Shown here: piece after piece, positions 1-6,451 of the stretch | Numbering within the stretch: position 1 is the first letter of the stretch | Layout of the letters: every line of letters starts with the position of its first letter | From: DATAMF01 sp964472565 | GTDB taxonomy: Bacteria > Chloroflexota > Anaerolineae > Aggregatilineales > Aggregatilineaceae | Reading direction: 5' to 3' | Length of the DNA: 21,070 bases | Assembly (NCBI GenBank): GCA_964472565.1 | Contig: CAYYNB010000105.1 | Location: forward strand, 1-21,070 | Program-made: the position numbers and the translations under genes | Notes under the pieces: model-generated | What the model was told of the DNA's origin: nothing | The model's database searches: none | The model's input: the letters and a program-made list of their open reading frames with translations, nothing else

Positions 1-710
1 CGCAATCCCATTTTGCACGATTGGCGGCTTAAATGGGGTTCGCCAACAACATCAATATTTGTATTGATGATCGGCGGCAGCGGACTAGGCGGTAGTGTTA
101 CCGTTTTGGTATAGCCCGGCCTCAAGGTTTTTAAAACCTCATGTGCTATTTGTCTTACACTTGCCAATTCAGGATGCTCGACAGGGAACCAGTTTACCCC
201 GTCCCCGTAAAGCCGGCCCAGCGAATTAGAACGTGATAGCTCCGCATAGTCCGCAGGCAATGTTGGATCAACATGCGCGCCACCATCTTTGTCTGCTACA
301 AGCAAAATGAGACGGCTTCTGCTAAATTCGTTCTTCTGCCCGTCAATGAGCACTGTACTATTCCACCACGTCTGGAAATCAACCTGTTTATGAAATTGAG
401 GATTTGAATCCAGCAGGGGGAAATATTTGCCACCAACGGCCCACATTACGAGTCCACTATAGGACGTAATTTGATTGGGTTCTGGCGGGCACGCAGTGTC
501 AAAGAACTGGATACCCAGTTTATCCAATTGCCCTAGTAGACTGTGTGAGTTCTTGGTTTGGTGGAACAGTAGCCGTAAAATACCGGCCATCTGTTTGGCG
601 AGTATATCAGCTCCCTGGTCATATTGGTCTGTCAGTATCTCTAGGGCTTGTAGCTGTTCTTCTAAGTGTCGCTCTAAATCAGACTGGGACTGCGGAACAT
701 CAACAGCCAT
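1..710 (-). CDS. Protein of unknown function, C-terminus beyond left edge
   Basis: An open frame of 236 codons runs from an ATG at 710 to the left edge without a stop, so the gene is partial. The start is supported by a strong Shine-Dalgarno (GGGGAGGA) a few bases upstream and by a promoter-like pair further upstream. The N-terminal 30 residues are polar and heptad-like (a likely short coiled coil starting SQSDLERHLEEQ). The middle carries WWNSTVLID, followed by a compact motif, DKDGGAHVDP, and then a Tyr/Trp-rich stretch (LYGDGVNWFP). I do not recognise a named family. The Asp/His-rich motif could bind metal or be catalytic, but that is inference. No signal peptide or membrane helix is visible. 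It is more AT-rich than the genes to its right. Confidence 0.75.
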   Translation of the reverse strand, partial: MAVDVPQSQSDLERHLEEQLQALEILTDQYDQGADILAKQMAGILRLLFHQTKNSHSLLGQLDKLGIQFFDTACPPEPNQITSYSGLVMWAVGGKYFPLLDSNPQFHKQVDFQTWWNSTVLIDGQKNEFSRSRLILLVADKDGGAHVDPTLPADYAELSRSNSLGRLYGDGVNWFPVEHPELASVRQIAHEVLKTLRPGYTKTVTLPPSPLPPIINTNIDVVGEPHLSRQSCKMGL

Positions 711-754
711 GAATCCTCCCCAATTGAACTATGACAAATATTTATAATATAAAA

Positions 755-782
755 TTATTACAATTGCTTTATTAACTGTCAA
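755..782 (-). promoter_or_regulatory. Promoter of the left-edge gene
   Basis: Read on the minus strand there is a perfect -35 box TTGACA (782-777), a 16-base spacer and a TAATAA -10 (760-755) in very AT-rich DNA. This would give a leader of about 40 bases before the ATG at 710. Confidence 0.5.
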
Positions 783-1007
783 TACTCGAAATTACATAAC
801 AGCGTTTCAGGTAACTGTGAAGAATTGACTGATGAGGCATGAGTAAAAGTGGACAAACAGCAATCCACCACTACCCCTTTTTTAGCTATGCATTACCCAC
901 AAGTCGATCTGGGGAGAAATAAGCGAGGCCATTCATGAATTGCTCTTACGGGCACCCGTTGATCTAGGAGATGTGGTCTAATGGACAAATCAATCAAAAA
1001 TGGCCGG

Positions 1008-1052
1008 GGGTGCTGCTTGCTGCGCCCTGGGCAGAGCTTGCCCTGCCCCTAC
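1008..1052. repeat. Paired hairpin repeats (GC-rich intergenic repeat)
   Basis: Two similar 20-base imperfect hairpins stand side by side: 1008-1027 (GGGTGC...GCGCCC) and 1029-1048 (GGGCA...TGCCC), followed by CCTAC. The first matches the reverse complement of 4611-4630 at 19 of 20 bases, which shows that this is a dispersed element and not a gene-specific structure. Confidence 0.6.
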
Positions 1053-1169
1053 GATTCTGCCAAATCTGACTGTGCTATCTATAAGGCAAGAGGAGTCAAA
1101 CCGGAAGGGCGAACGAAGACAGGTTCGCTCCCCACAAGTCGCTCACAGAAAATTGGTGGAAAAAAGTGC

Positions 1170-1200
1170 TTGACTTAGAGCGCGCTCTAAGTTGTAGACT
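1170..1200 (+). promoter_or_regulatory. MerR-type promoter/operator of the aldo/keto reductase
   Basis: A -35 box TTGACT (1170-1175) and a -10 box TAGACT (1195-1200) are separated by 19 bases instead of the normal 17. The spacer is filled by a perfect 20-base palindrome, 1173-1192 (half-site ACTTAGAGCG). A long spacer with a dyad between the boxes is the hallmark of MerR-family activation, where the regulator distorts the DNA to realign the boxes. A merR gene of the right type lies 1.1 kb downstream. Confidence 0.85.
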
Positions 1201-1242
1201 GCTAATAGAATTGGTTTGAGCAAGTTCTAAGGAGCATGACTA

Positions 1243-2235
1243 ATGTTAACACGGACACTCGGACACAGCGGTATTCAGGTGAGCGCGATGGGGTTGGGAT
1301 GTTGGGCGATTGGCGGCCCGTTCCAGTATGAAGGGGGCGCGTCCGGTTGGGATGGGATTAACGACGCGGACTCGATCAAGGCGATCCATCATGCGCTGGA
1401 CCTGGGAATCACGTTTTTCGATACGGCGAACGTGTACGGCTGCGGGCATAGTGAAGAAGTGCTGGGGCAGGCGCTGGACGGACGCCGCGATCAGGTGGTG
1501 ATCGCCACGAAGTTTGGCAATACGTGGGAACCGGGCACCAAAAAGGCGTGGGGCTGCACCGACCTGACGCCCGAAGAAATTCGCAGCCAACTGGAAGGCA
1601 GCCTGCGCCGCCTGAAGACGGACTACATCGATCTGTACCAGTTTCATCTGTGGGGTTTTCCAGCCGAAAAAGGCGCACCGATCCGCGATACGCTCGAAAC
1701 GCTGGTGAGCGAAGGCAAAATTCGCGGGTACGGGTGGAGCACCGATCTGCTGGAAAGCGTGGAAGTATTCGCTGAGGGGCCAAACTGCATCGCCGTGCAG
1801 CAGCAGTTGAACGTGTTCGAGGGCAACCCGGCGGGAAATACGGATGGCATTCTGGCGCTGTGCGAAAAACGCAATCTTGCCAGCATCAACCGCGCGCCGC
1901 TGGCTATGGGTATCCTGACGGGTAAGTTCACCCCGAACACGCAATTTTCAGCGGATGATGTGCGCAGCCAAGCGACCTGGTTTGGCGGCTTCCAGAATGG
2001 CAAACTGAACCCCGACTGGCTGCAACGGCTGGAAGCGGTGCGCGCGATTCTAACCAGCCAGGGGCGCACGCTGGCACAGGGCGCGCTGGCATGGCTGTGG
2101 GGTCGCAGCGAAAAGACGATCCCGATCCCCGGCTTTAAGTCGCTGAAACAGGCCGACGAAAACGCCCGCGCGCTGGAATTTGGTCCGCTGACACCGGAGC
2201 AGATGCGCGAGGTTGATGTGATTTTGCAGCGGTAA
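1243..2235 (+). CDS. Aldo/keto reductase
   Basis: A 330-residue NADPH-dependent oxidoreductase of the aldo/keto reductase superfamily, normal in length and probably cytoplasmic. The catalytic tetrad can be assigned: Asp60 and Tyr65 in DTANVYG, Lys90 in IATKFG and His135 in LYQFHLW. The GSLRRLKTDYIDLYQ segment typical of bacterial YghZ/IolS-like members is present. The substrate is not predictable, but such enzymes commonly reduce reactive aldehydes. The ATG at 1243 has an AAGGAG box eight bases upstream. The alternative ATG at 1236 stops after two codons. The gene is preceded by a MerR-type promoter and followed by a merR gene, which suggests induction by an electrophile or aldehyde sensed by that regulator. 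Confidence 0.93.
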   Translation: MLTRTLGHSGIQVSAMGLGCWAIGGPFQYEGGASGWDGINDADSIKAIHHALDLGITFFDTANVYGCGHSEEVLGQALDGRRDQVVIATKFGNTWEPGTKKAWGCTDLTPEEIRSQLEGSLRRLKTDYIDLYQFHLWGFPAEKGAPIRDTLETLVSEGKIRGYGWSTDLLESVEVFAEGPNCIAVQQQLNVFEGNPAGNTDGILALCEKRNLASINRAPLAMGILTGKFTPNTQFSADDVRSQATWFGGFQNGKLNPDWLQRLEAVRAILTSQGRTLAQGALAWLWGRSEKTIPIPGFKSLKQADENARALEFGPLTPEQMREVDVILQR

Positions 2236-2263
2236 GGCGGCGACCCTACCCCCTGTGCCCGAC

Positions 2264-2301
2264 GAACCTCACCCCCTCTCCAACCGAGTTGGAAGAGGGG
2301 G
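2264..2301. repeat. C-rich hairpin repeat (copy 1)
   Basis: GAACCTCACCCCCT is followed by a 13-base-pair hairpin (CCCCCTCTCCAAC paired with GTTGGAAGAGGGGG, one bulged base, CGA loop). The same module recurs at 4691-4737. There is no T-run after it, so it is not a standard intrinsic terminator, although it may weaken transcription between the aldo/keto reductase and merR. Confidence 0.65.
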
Positions 2302-2329
2302 AAGATCAGCCAGACCCCAAACGAACAAC

Positions 2330-2358
2330 TTGACAGCGGCGGGAGTCCGGCTTAGAGT
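2330..2358 (+). promoter_or_regulatory. Promoter of merR
   Basis: TTGACA (2330-2335), a 17-base spacer and TAGAGT (2353-2358) form a plausible housekeeping-type promoter 25 bases before the merR start. It lacks the palindrome of the aldo/keto reductase promoter, so autoregulation is not evident. Confidence 0.5.
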
Positions 2359-2382
2359 GATCAGCAGAAAAAGGAGCGAATC

Positions 2383-2763
2383 ATGACGATTCAAGAAGCA
2401 GCGGAACACACCGGGATGACCGCTCACACTCTGCGGTATTATGAGCGGATCGGACTGATCCAGCCCGTAGGACGATCATCCAGCGGCCACCGCAGTTATT
2501 CAGAGGCGGACCTGGCCTGGATCGATTTTCTCAAAAAACTACGCAAAACCGGGATGCCGATCCAGGAAATGAAGCAATATGCTACACTGATGTGGCAGGG
2601 CGATTCAACTTCCGGCGCACGGCGGCAGTTGTTGGAAAAACACCAGGCGCGGATGCTGGAGCAGCTTGACGAATTAAACGACTGTTTGTCGTGCATCGAG
2701 TGGAAGATTGCGCACTACAAAGAGTTTGAATCGCTGGAGGAGCAAGCTGAACTTGCCTATTGA
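2383..2763 (+). CDS. MerR-family transcriptional regulator
   Basis: A 126-residue MerR-type DNA-binding regulator. Residues 1-40 form the winged helix-turn-helix with the family signature TLRYYERIGLI (17-27) and the wing GHRSYSEADL (35-44). Residues about 80-118 form the long dimerisation helix. The C-terminus is short, without an effector domain, as in the small aldehyde/stress-sensing group often found beside aldo/keto reductases (AdhR-like). Two cysteines (101 and 104, in NDCLSCIEW) near the end of the dimer helix could be sensory, but this is inference. An AAGGAG box precedes the ATG. The likely target is the palindromic promoter at 1170-1200. The next gene starts 14 bases downstream, indicating a two-gene operon. 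Confidence 0.93.
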   Translation: MTIQEAAEHTGMTAHTLRYYERIGLIQPVGRSSSGHRSYSEADLAWIDFLKKLRKTGMPIQEMKQYATLMWQGDSTSGARRQLLEKHQARMLEQLDELNDCLSCIEWKIAHYKEFESLEEQAELAY

Positions 2764-2777
2764 AAGGATAGTTTGAT

Positions 2778-2966
2778 ATGTTCAAAAAAATAGTATTGAT
2801 CGCATTGGTCGTGATTCTGGCGCTCACCTCAACCGCATCGGTGGTGACCGTGACAGAACAAAACCAGACGGCTAAAGCCCCGCAAACTATCGCCTCTTTA
2901 CGCACGCTTGAGCGCAGTTATGACCATCCTGACTGCCCGTATCCGACTTTACCAGGATGTGGTTAG
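2778..2966 (+). CDS. Small exported or membrane-anchored peptide
   Basis: A 62-residue protein of unknown function. Residues 2-4 are basic (FKK), residues 5-22 form a hydrophobic helix with an Ala/Ser-rich end that could be a signal-peptidase site, and the remaining 40 residues are polar, ending DCPYPTLPGCG with two cysteines that could form a disulfide. An AAAGGA ribosome binding site overlaps the merR stop codon, so the gene is translationally linked to merR. An intrinsic terminator follows 10 bases after the stop. Position, start signal and sequence character support a real gene. No homologous family is recognised. Confidence 0.7.
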   Translation: MFKKIVLIALVVILALTSTASVVTVTEQNQTAKAPQTIASLRTLERSYDHPDCPYPTLPGCG

Positions 2967-2976
2967 ATCGTCTGAT

Positions 2977-3000
2977 CCCCTCGTGACAGAGGGGGTTTTT
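2977..3000 (+). terminator. Intrinsic terminator of the merR operon
   Basis: CCCCTC and GAGGGG form a hairpin with a six-base GTGACA loop, followed by a G and a run of five T. It ends the merR-peptide transcript just before the convergent minus-strand gene. Confidence 0.85.
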
Positions 3001-3002
3001 GT

Positions 3003-3386
3003 TTACAATGAACGGGCGTAATGCATGGCCTGATCCAGCGTCGAGAAGACTGGGATCGACAGATTGCCATAGATAGGGCTGTCGAGCGTTTTCGCGCCGA
3101 GTTCCACGAGTTCACTTTGAGTGACAAAAATGAGCCGCCCCACGTTGGGATGGTGAAAGATAGGCGTATCACCCCGCGCGCCAAAATTGACGAAATGAAA
3201 CAACGCGGTGTAATCCAGGGGCGCTGCGGCGAGATCAAAAATCAAGGTCAAACTGTGGGTGGCCGCGTTCAAGCGCCGGAGGGTCTCAAAGCCGATCTGA
3301 TCAAATTCATCACGGCGGCGAAAGTCGGCGTTGAGCGTGATCACCAGAATATGTTCTTGGGAGTAGCTGCGTAAAGAATGGGACAT
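3003..3386 (-). CDS. STAS-like protein of unknown role (paralogue A)
   Basis: A 127-residue soluble protein with alternating strand and helix pattern (LVITLNADF, LTLIFDLAAAPL, GRLIFVTQS). It resembles the STAS/SpoIIAA-like fold seen in many short Chloroflexota-type proteins, and this family call is tentative. It shares length, layout and the conserved block ARGD-x(5)-HPN-x(4)-(I)-VT with the protein at 5899-6279, so the two are paralogues. No catalytic residues are recognised. The ATG at 3386 has only a weak purine-rich leader. A promoter-like pair lies at 3419-3447 on the same strand. The gene converges on the merR operon. Confidence 0.75.
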   Translation of the reverse strand: MSHSLRSYSQEHILVITLNADFRRRDEFDQIGFETLRRLNAATHSLTLIFDLAAAPLDYTALFHFVNFGARGDTPIFHHPNVGRLIFVTQSELVELGAKTLDSPIYGNLSIPVFSTLDQAMHYARSL

Positions 3387-3418
3387 TACTTTTTATTCCA
3401 TCTAAAAAAAGTCCTTTA

Positions 3419-3447
3419 AGTATACGGGAAGACTAAACCGTTGCCAC
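3419..3447 (-). promoter_or_regulatory. Promoter of STAS-like gene A
   Basis: On the minus strand, GTGGCA (3447-3442), a 17-base spacer and TATACT (3424-3419) form a good promoter. The same bases overlap a weaker plus-strand candidate (TTGCCA at 3441-3446, TATTCC at 3463-3468) for the gene at 3486, so the two promoters may compete. Confidence 0.45.
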
Positions 3448-3485
3448 TGTGCTAGATCAACATATTCCATTCAAAGGAGGCAGGA

Positions 3486-4193
3486 ATGCGAACTTTTAAG
3501 GTGCTGCTGATCGTGATGGTGTTGGCGGCAGGCCTCACAACAGCCCATGCCCAGGACGATCCGTGCATGGAAAAAGGCGGACAGACCAACCCCGAAACAG
3601 GGGCATGCGAGATCAGCGTGACGCTGACTGTCGGCTATCCGGTAGGGGTGTTAGGGAATGATTTCGCAGAGCAGACCATCGATCAATATTTACTTGATCT
3701 GCGGCAGAACTGGTTCTCGAATCTCACCATGTTCGCGTGGTCGCCGGGGCCGATGTCGCTGTATGTGGTAACAGACGAATATGATTTTTCGGAGACGGTG
3801 ATCTCGTTCAAGTTCACGATCTCGGATTATACGGGCGGCGCGCATCCCAACACGTTTTATTCCACGCTGGCACTGGACCTGGAACAGAACCGGATGCTGA
3901 CATTGGATGATCTTTTCCAGCCGGGCGGCGATCCGCTGGCGACGATTGCGCCGCTGGTGATGGCGGATCTGGAGCGGCAGCTTACGGAAATGGGCGCGCT
4001 GGAAGGCAACTGGATCGAGGATGGCACGGGGATGAATGCGGCGAATTATCAGGCGTGGGCCATTGACGCGAATTCGCTGTATTTCTTCTTCTCGCCATAC
4101 CAGATCGCGGCCTACGCGGTGGGCGGCTTTACAGTCCAGATTCCGCTGACAGACTTAAGCGGGATTCTCGCCGCCCCATTCAACGGCCAATGA
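3486..4193 (+). CDS. Secreted protein with DUF3298/RsiV-like domain
   Basis: A 235-residue exported protein. Residues 1-23 form a signal peptide (basic start, hydrophobic core, AHAQ end), so it acts outside the membrane. Two cysteines near the new N-terminus (DDPCMEKGG and GACEIS) may pair. The body matches the DUF3298 pattern: a strand pair FKFTISDYTGGAHPNTFY, then LDLEQNRMLTLDDLFQPG, and a C-terminal ANSLYFFFSPYQIAAYAVGG-type segment followed by IPLTDL. This fold occurs in RsiV-like and other lysozyme- or peptidoglycan-associated proteins, but the actual ligand here is unknown. A strong AAAGGAGG ribosome binding site precedes the ATG. The stop overlaps the next gene by four bases (ATGA), so the pair is co-translated. 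Confidence 0.85.
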   Translation: MRTFKVLLIVMVLAAGLTTAHAQDDPCMEKGGQTNPETGACEISVTLTVGYPVGVLGNDFAEQTIDQYLLDLRQNWFSNLTMFAWSPGPMSLYVVTDEYDFSETVISFKFTISDYTGGAHPNTFYSTLALDLEQNRMLTLDDLFQPGGDPLATIAPLVMADLERQLTEMGALEGNWIEDGTGMNAANYQAWAIDANSLYFFFSPYQIAAYAVGGFTVQIPLTDLSGILAAPFNGQ

Positions 4194-4486
4194 GCAAAAA
4201 TCCGGTCAACCTGACGCTGCGCTTTTGCCTGGAAATCGCGGCACTGGCGGCAATGGGTTACTGGGGCTGGACGCAGCACGATGGAATCGGGCGCTATGGG
4301 TGGACGATTGGGCTGGTGGTCGGCGCAAGCGCTCTGTGGGGAACCTTCCGCGTGCCGAACGATCCCACCGATGCGGTGGTTGCGATTCCGGGGGTGGCGC
4401 GGTTAGGGTTGGAAGCGGTCTTCTTCGGGCTGGCGGTGATCCTGCTGGTGGCGGCAGACCGGACCCAAACCGCTGTCATGCTGTGA
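4190..4486 (+). CDS. YrdB-family (DUF2568) membrane protein
   Basis: A 98-residue integral membrane protein with three to four hydrophobic helices. The family pattern is clear: LTLRFCLEIAALAAMGYWGW at the start, then WGTFRVPNDP and a later AIPGVARLGLEAVFFGLAV. Members are short inner-membrane proteins of unknown function. It overlaps the preceding gene by four bases (ATGA), which implies translational coupling and perhaps a joint role at the envelope. No downstream gene belongs to this unit; a repeat-rich gap follows. Confidence 0.87.
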   Translation: MSKNPVNLTLRFCLEIAALAAMGYWGWTQHDGIGRYGWTIGLVVGASALWGTFRVPNDPTDAVVAIPGVARLGLEAVFFGLAVILLVAADRTQTAVML

Positions 4487-4558
4487 TTGGTGATCGTGTG
4501 CCACTACGCCGCGTCGTATGACCGGATCGCATGGCTGTTGAAGCAGAAATAACCCTAC

Positions 4559-4737
4559 GAACCTCGCCCCCTGCCCCTTGCCCCGCGCACAGAAAGGAGG
4601 GGGGAAAAGTGGGCGCAGCAAGCAGCGCCCCTACCAATGGCGTGTCGTGAGCGGAGCGGAAAGTGCGGGGCGATTCGTGAATCGCCCGAAGAACCTCACC
4701 CCCTCGGTCCCCCTCTCCAAGCGAGTTGGAAGAGGGG
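4559..4737. repeat. Composite array of intergenic repeat modules
   Basis: Four modules found elsewhere in the window lie together here: GAACCTCGCCCCCT (4559-4572), the hairpin GGGCGC-x8-GCGCCC (4611-4630), the palindrome GGGCGATTC-GT-GAATCGCCC (4668-4687), and GAACCTCACCCCCT plus a C-rich hairpin (4691-4737). The matching partners are at 2264-2301, 1008-1027 (inverted) and 10536-10557. The segment separates two convergent transcription units, and no gene fits in it. Confidence 0.75.
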
Positions 4738-4750
4738 AAAGCGATACCGC

Positions 4751-5182
4751 TTAGTGTTGGGCCTGCGTTTTGAGGGTGTCCAGCGACTGTTCCATCCCTT
4801 TCTGTAAAAAGCGGGGCATGAACAGTTTCAGCAGGCGGGGAAACCACCCCGACAGGGATTCTTCGACACGGACGTAGGTGCCCTGATCGCGCGGCTCCAG
4901 ATACCAGAGATGCACGGCATAGGTGCCCAACGATTCGCCCGTCCAGCCGATATGCCGCTCCGGTTCCAGTTCGCGGATGGTGGAGACAATCGACAGGCCG
5001 TTGGCCTTCCAGCGGAAGATGCTCCCCTGGGATAAGCCACCTTCGAGTTTAGCGGCAGATACCCCCGGCTGCCACGCGGGCCAGCCGTCGATGTGGGTGA
5101 GCAGCGACCAGACTTTTTCAACCGGCGCGGCGATCTGCGTTTCACTGCGAGCAACCAGCGGGGCTTTGTGATCGATTTCCAT
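4751..5182 (-). CDS. SRPBCC-family (START/polyketide cyclase-like) protein
   Basis: A 143-residue SRPBCC protein, normal length for the family. The N-terminus shows the typical pattern SETQIAAPVEKVWSLLTHIDGWPAWQPGV (residues 15-43), then GSIFRWKANGL, a strand IVSTIRELEPERHIGW, and a C-terminal helix (LLKLFMPRFLQKGMEQSLDTLK). The fold makes a hydrophobic cavity for a small lipophilic ligand; the ligand is not predictable. The open frame extends to 5494, but the ATG at 5182 is chosen because a GGAGG box lies directly upstream, whereas the codons further upstream run into the neighbouring gene. It is divergent from the flavodoxin-domain gene across about 110 bases. Confidence 0.9.
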   Translation of the reverse strand: MEIDHKAPLVARSETQIAAPVEKVWSLLTHIDGWPAWQPGVSAAKLEGGLSQGSIFRWKANGLSIVSTIRELEPERHIGWTGESLGTYAVHLWYLEPRDQGTYVRVEESLSGWFPRLLKLFMPRFLQKGMEQSLDTLKTQAQH

Positions 5183-5212
5183 CGTAACCTCCATTGTATG
5201 TGTGACAATCTG

Positions 5213-5242
5213 ACTGTAGCAGCGCGATAGGCCGGGCGGCAA
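5213..5242 (-). promoter_or_regulatory. Candidate promoter of the SRPBCC gene
   Basis: On the minus strand, TTGCCG (5242-5237), an 18-base spacer and TACAGT (5218-5213) lie about 30 bases before the start codon. Both boxes match the consensus at only four of six positions. Confidence 0.35.
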
Positions 5243-5271
5243 CTGGCACCCTGCTCGACAGGGAGTAGAAT
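5243..5271 (+). promoter_or_regulatory. Candidate promoter of the flavodoxin-domain gene
   Basis: CTGGCA (5243-5248), a 17-base spacer and TAGAAT (5266-5271) lie about 22 bases upstream of the start codon. The -35 box abuts the divergent minus-strand candidate, so the two promoters are back to back. Confidence 0.45.
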
Positions 5272-5293
5272 TATTGAGCAGAGAGGAGAACTT

Positions 5294-5857
5294 ATGTCCA
5301 AAAAAACATTGATTGCCTATGCAAGCAAATCGGGGTCTACGCGTGAAGTCGCGGAGGCCGTAGGCAAAACGCTGAGCGAAAGCGGCGTCCAGGTCGAGGT
5401 ACATCCGATCAAGGAAGTGCAGGATGTCAGCGGCTACGAGGCGGTCATCGTGGGCGGCCCGATGATTCTGGGGTGGCACCGGGACGCGGCGCAATTCGTC
5501 CAGCGGGCGGATCTGAAGGGTAAAACGGTGGCATGTTTCGTCACCTGCCTGGAATTAGCGACCAACGGGGATCCGGTGGTCAACGGGATTCCGGTCACGG
5601 TTGACCCGGCTTTTGTGGCAAAAACCGGCAGCTCCGGCTTTAAGGCAAGATTTACCGGCATCGCAACATATCTAAAACCCATCAGCGCCGCGCAGCCGGT
5701 CGAGGTGGGATTCTTCAAGGGCAAACTGGATTACAAAGGGCTGGATTTGTTCAGCCGCCTGTTTGTGCAGTTTGTGATCCGGGGGAAAGCAGGCGATTAC
5801 CGGAACTGGGATGCGATCCGGGCGTGGGCAGCCAGCCTGAGTCAAAAGCTCAATTAG
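5294..5857 (+). CDS. Flavodoxin-domain protein (HemG-like)
   Basis: A 187-residue cytoplasmic flavoprotein. The FMN phosphate-binding loop is YASKSGSTREVAE (residues 9-21), followed by the flavodoxin strand EAVIVGGPMILGWH (49-62). The C-terminus FFKGKLDYKGLDLFSRLF and the final YRNWDAIRAWA match the flavodoxin_5 group that includes HemG, the menaquinone-dependent protoporphyrinogen dehydrogenase. HemG function is possible, but no haem gene is nearby, so a general flavodoxin-like reductase role is equally likely. An AGGAG box precedes the ATG. A strong bidirectional terminator follows at once. Confidence 0.88.
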   Translation: MSKKTLIAYASKSGSTREVAEAVGKTLSESGVQVEVHPIKEVQDVSGYEAVIVGGPMILGWHRDAAQFVQRADLKGKTVACFVTCLELATNGDPVVNGIPVTVDPAFVAKTGSSGFKARFTGIATYLKPISAAQPVEVGFFKGKLDYKGLDLFSRLFVQFVIRGKAGDYRNWDAIRAWAASLSQKLN

Positions 5858-5863
5858 AGAGGA

Positions 5864-5892
5864 AAAAACTGGCACGCGGTGTGCCAGTTTTT
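5864..5892. terminator. Bidirectional intrinsic terminator
   Basis: A 12-base-pair perfect stem, AAAAACTGGCAC and GTGCCAGTTTTT, with a five-base loop lies between the convergent stops of the flavodoxin-domain gene (5857) and STAS-like gene B (5899). It has a T-run in both orientations. Confidence 0.93.
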
Positions 5893-5898
5893 ATTCGG

Positions 5899-6279
5899 TT
5901 AGCACTGCTCGCGGACCTGTTCCAGCGCGGCTTCGACGGTAGGACACAGCGAAAAATTGACGGCGAAGGCCCCACTGCGCATCCCTTCTAAAAAGGCGGG
6001 GGCGATGGGATCGGCTGTGACCATGATCACCTGGCGCGTGTTGGGATGAGTCCAGGTGGAGCGATCACCGCGAGCGGCCATATTCGCGCTGTAAATGATC
6101 TGCTCCATGTTCAAACGGGCGTTCAGTTCCAGCACGATGGTCAGGGGTTCAGCCGTGTGATCGAGAATGGCAAGCGTGTCGCGCATGGAACCAGACATCT
6201 CGGTCAGCGGATCGTAGTCTTCAAAAAGCGTGGTAAGAATGACCGGCGCACCGGACAGTTTGCGGACCTGATAGGACAT
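5899..6279 (-). CDS. STAS-like protein of unknown role (paralogue B)
   Basis: A 126-residue soluble protein, paralogous to the product of 3003-3386. Shared features are an N-terminal strand after a polar start, a central LTIVLELNA strand (LTLIFDLAA in paralogue A), and the block AARGDRSTWTHPNTRQVIMVT, aligning with ARGD...HPN...VT in paralogue A. The layout fits a STAS/SpoIIAA-like fold, although no phosphorylatable serine could be assigned, so an anti-sigma-antagonist role is unproven. The ATG at 6279 follows an AAAAGGG box. A promoter was not clear in the AT-rich region upstream. The gene ends at the bidirectional terminator. Confidence 0.75.
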   Translation of the reverse strand: MSYQVRKLSGAPVILTTLFEDYDPLTEMSGSMRDTLAILDHTAEPLTIVLELNARLNMEQIIYSANMAARGDRSTWTHPNTRQVIMVTADPIAPAFLEGMRSGAFAVNFSLCPTVEAALEQVREQC

Positions 6280-6451
6280 TGGGTTTCCCTTTTAATTTGA
6301 TATTTCAATTATTATCCTAACTTAAGGAGATAAAAACCTCATAAACAATTGATTAGAATTTTGTATGTGTTGAAATTGGCTAAAAATTACGTTAATTTTA
6401 AGGTCATCGGGTATCCTTAAAAAGTCAAATTATCTTTCTGAGAGCAGCAAA

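Larger units (their letters stand above)
711..1169. other. Gene-free stretch with possible decayed coding relics
   Basis: No convincing gene lies between the left-edge gene and the aldo/keto reductase promoter. The first 70 bases are AT-rich promoter DNA. A 65-codon frame at 981-1178 has no ribosome binding site and consists largely of repeat sequence, so it is not called. Around 886-981 a short frame ending EAIHELLLRAPVDLGDVV looks protein-like but has no start, and could be the tail of a decayed gene. Two C-rich hairpin repeats sit at 1008-1048. Confidence 0.5.

Noticed and set aside
886..981. Short frame ending EAIHELLLRAPVDLGDVV, possible gene relic
   Set aside because: It has no start codon or ribosome site and is only about 30 codons after an upstream stop; the protein-like look may be chance.
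981..1178. 65-codon plus-strand frame in the left gap
   Set aside because: No ribosome binding site, composition set largely by hairpin repeats, and it overlaps the MerR-type promoter.
1246..1944. 232-codon minus-strand frame
   Set aside because: Antisense shadow of the aldo/keto reductase, whose catalytic residues and ribosome site are clear.
2272..2301. Intrinsic terminator after the aldo/keto reductase
   Set aside because: The hairpin is strong but has no T-run and is shared with 4709-4737, so it is better explained as a dispersed repeat.
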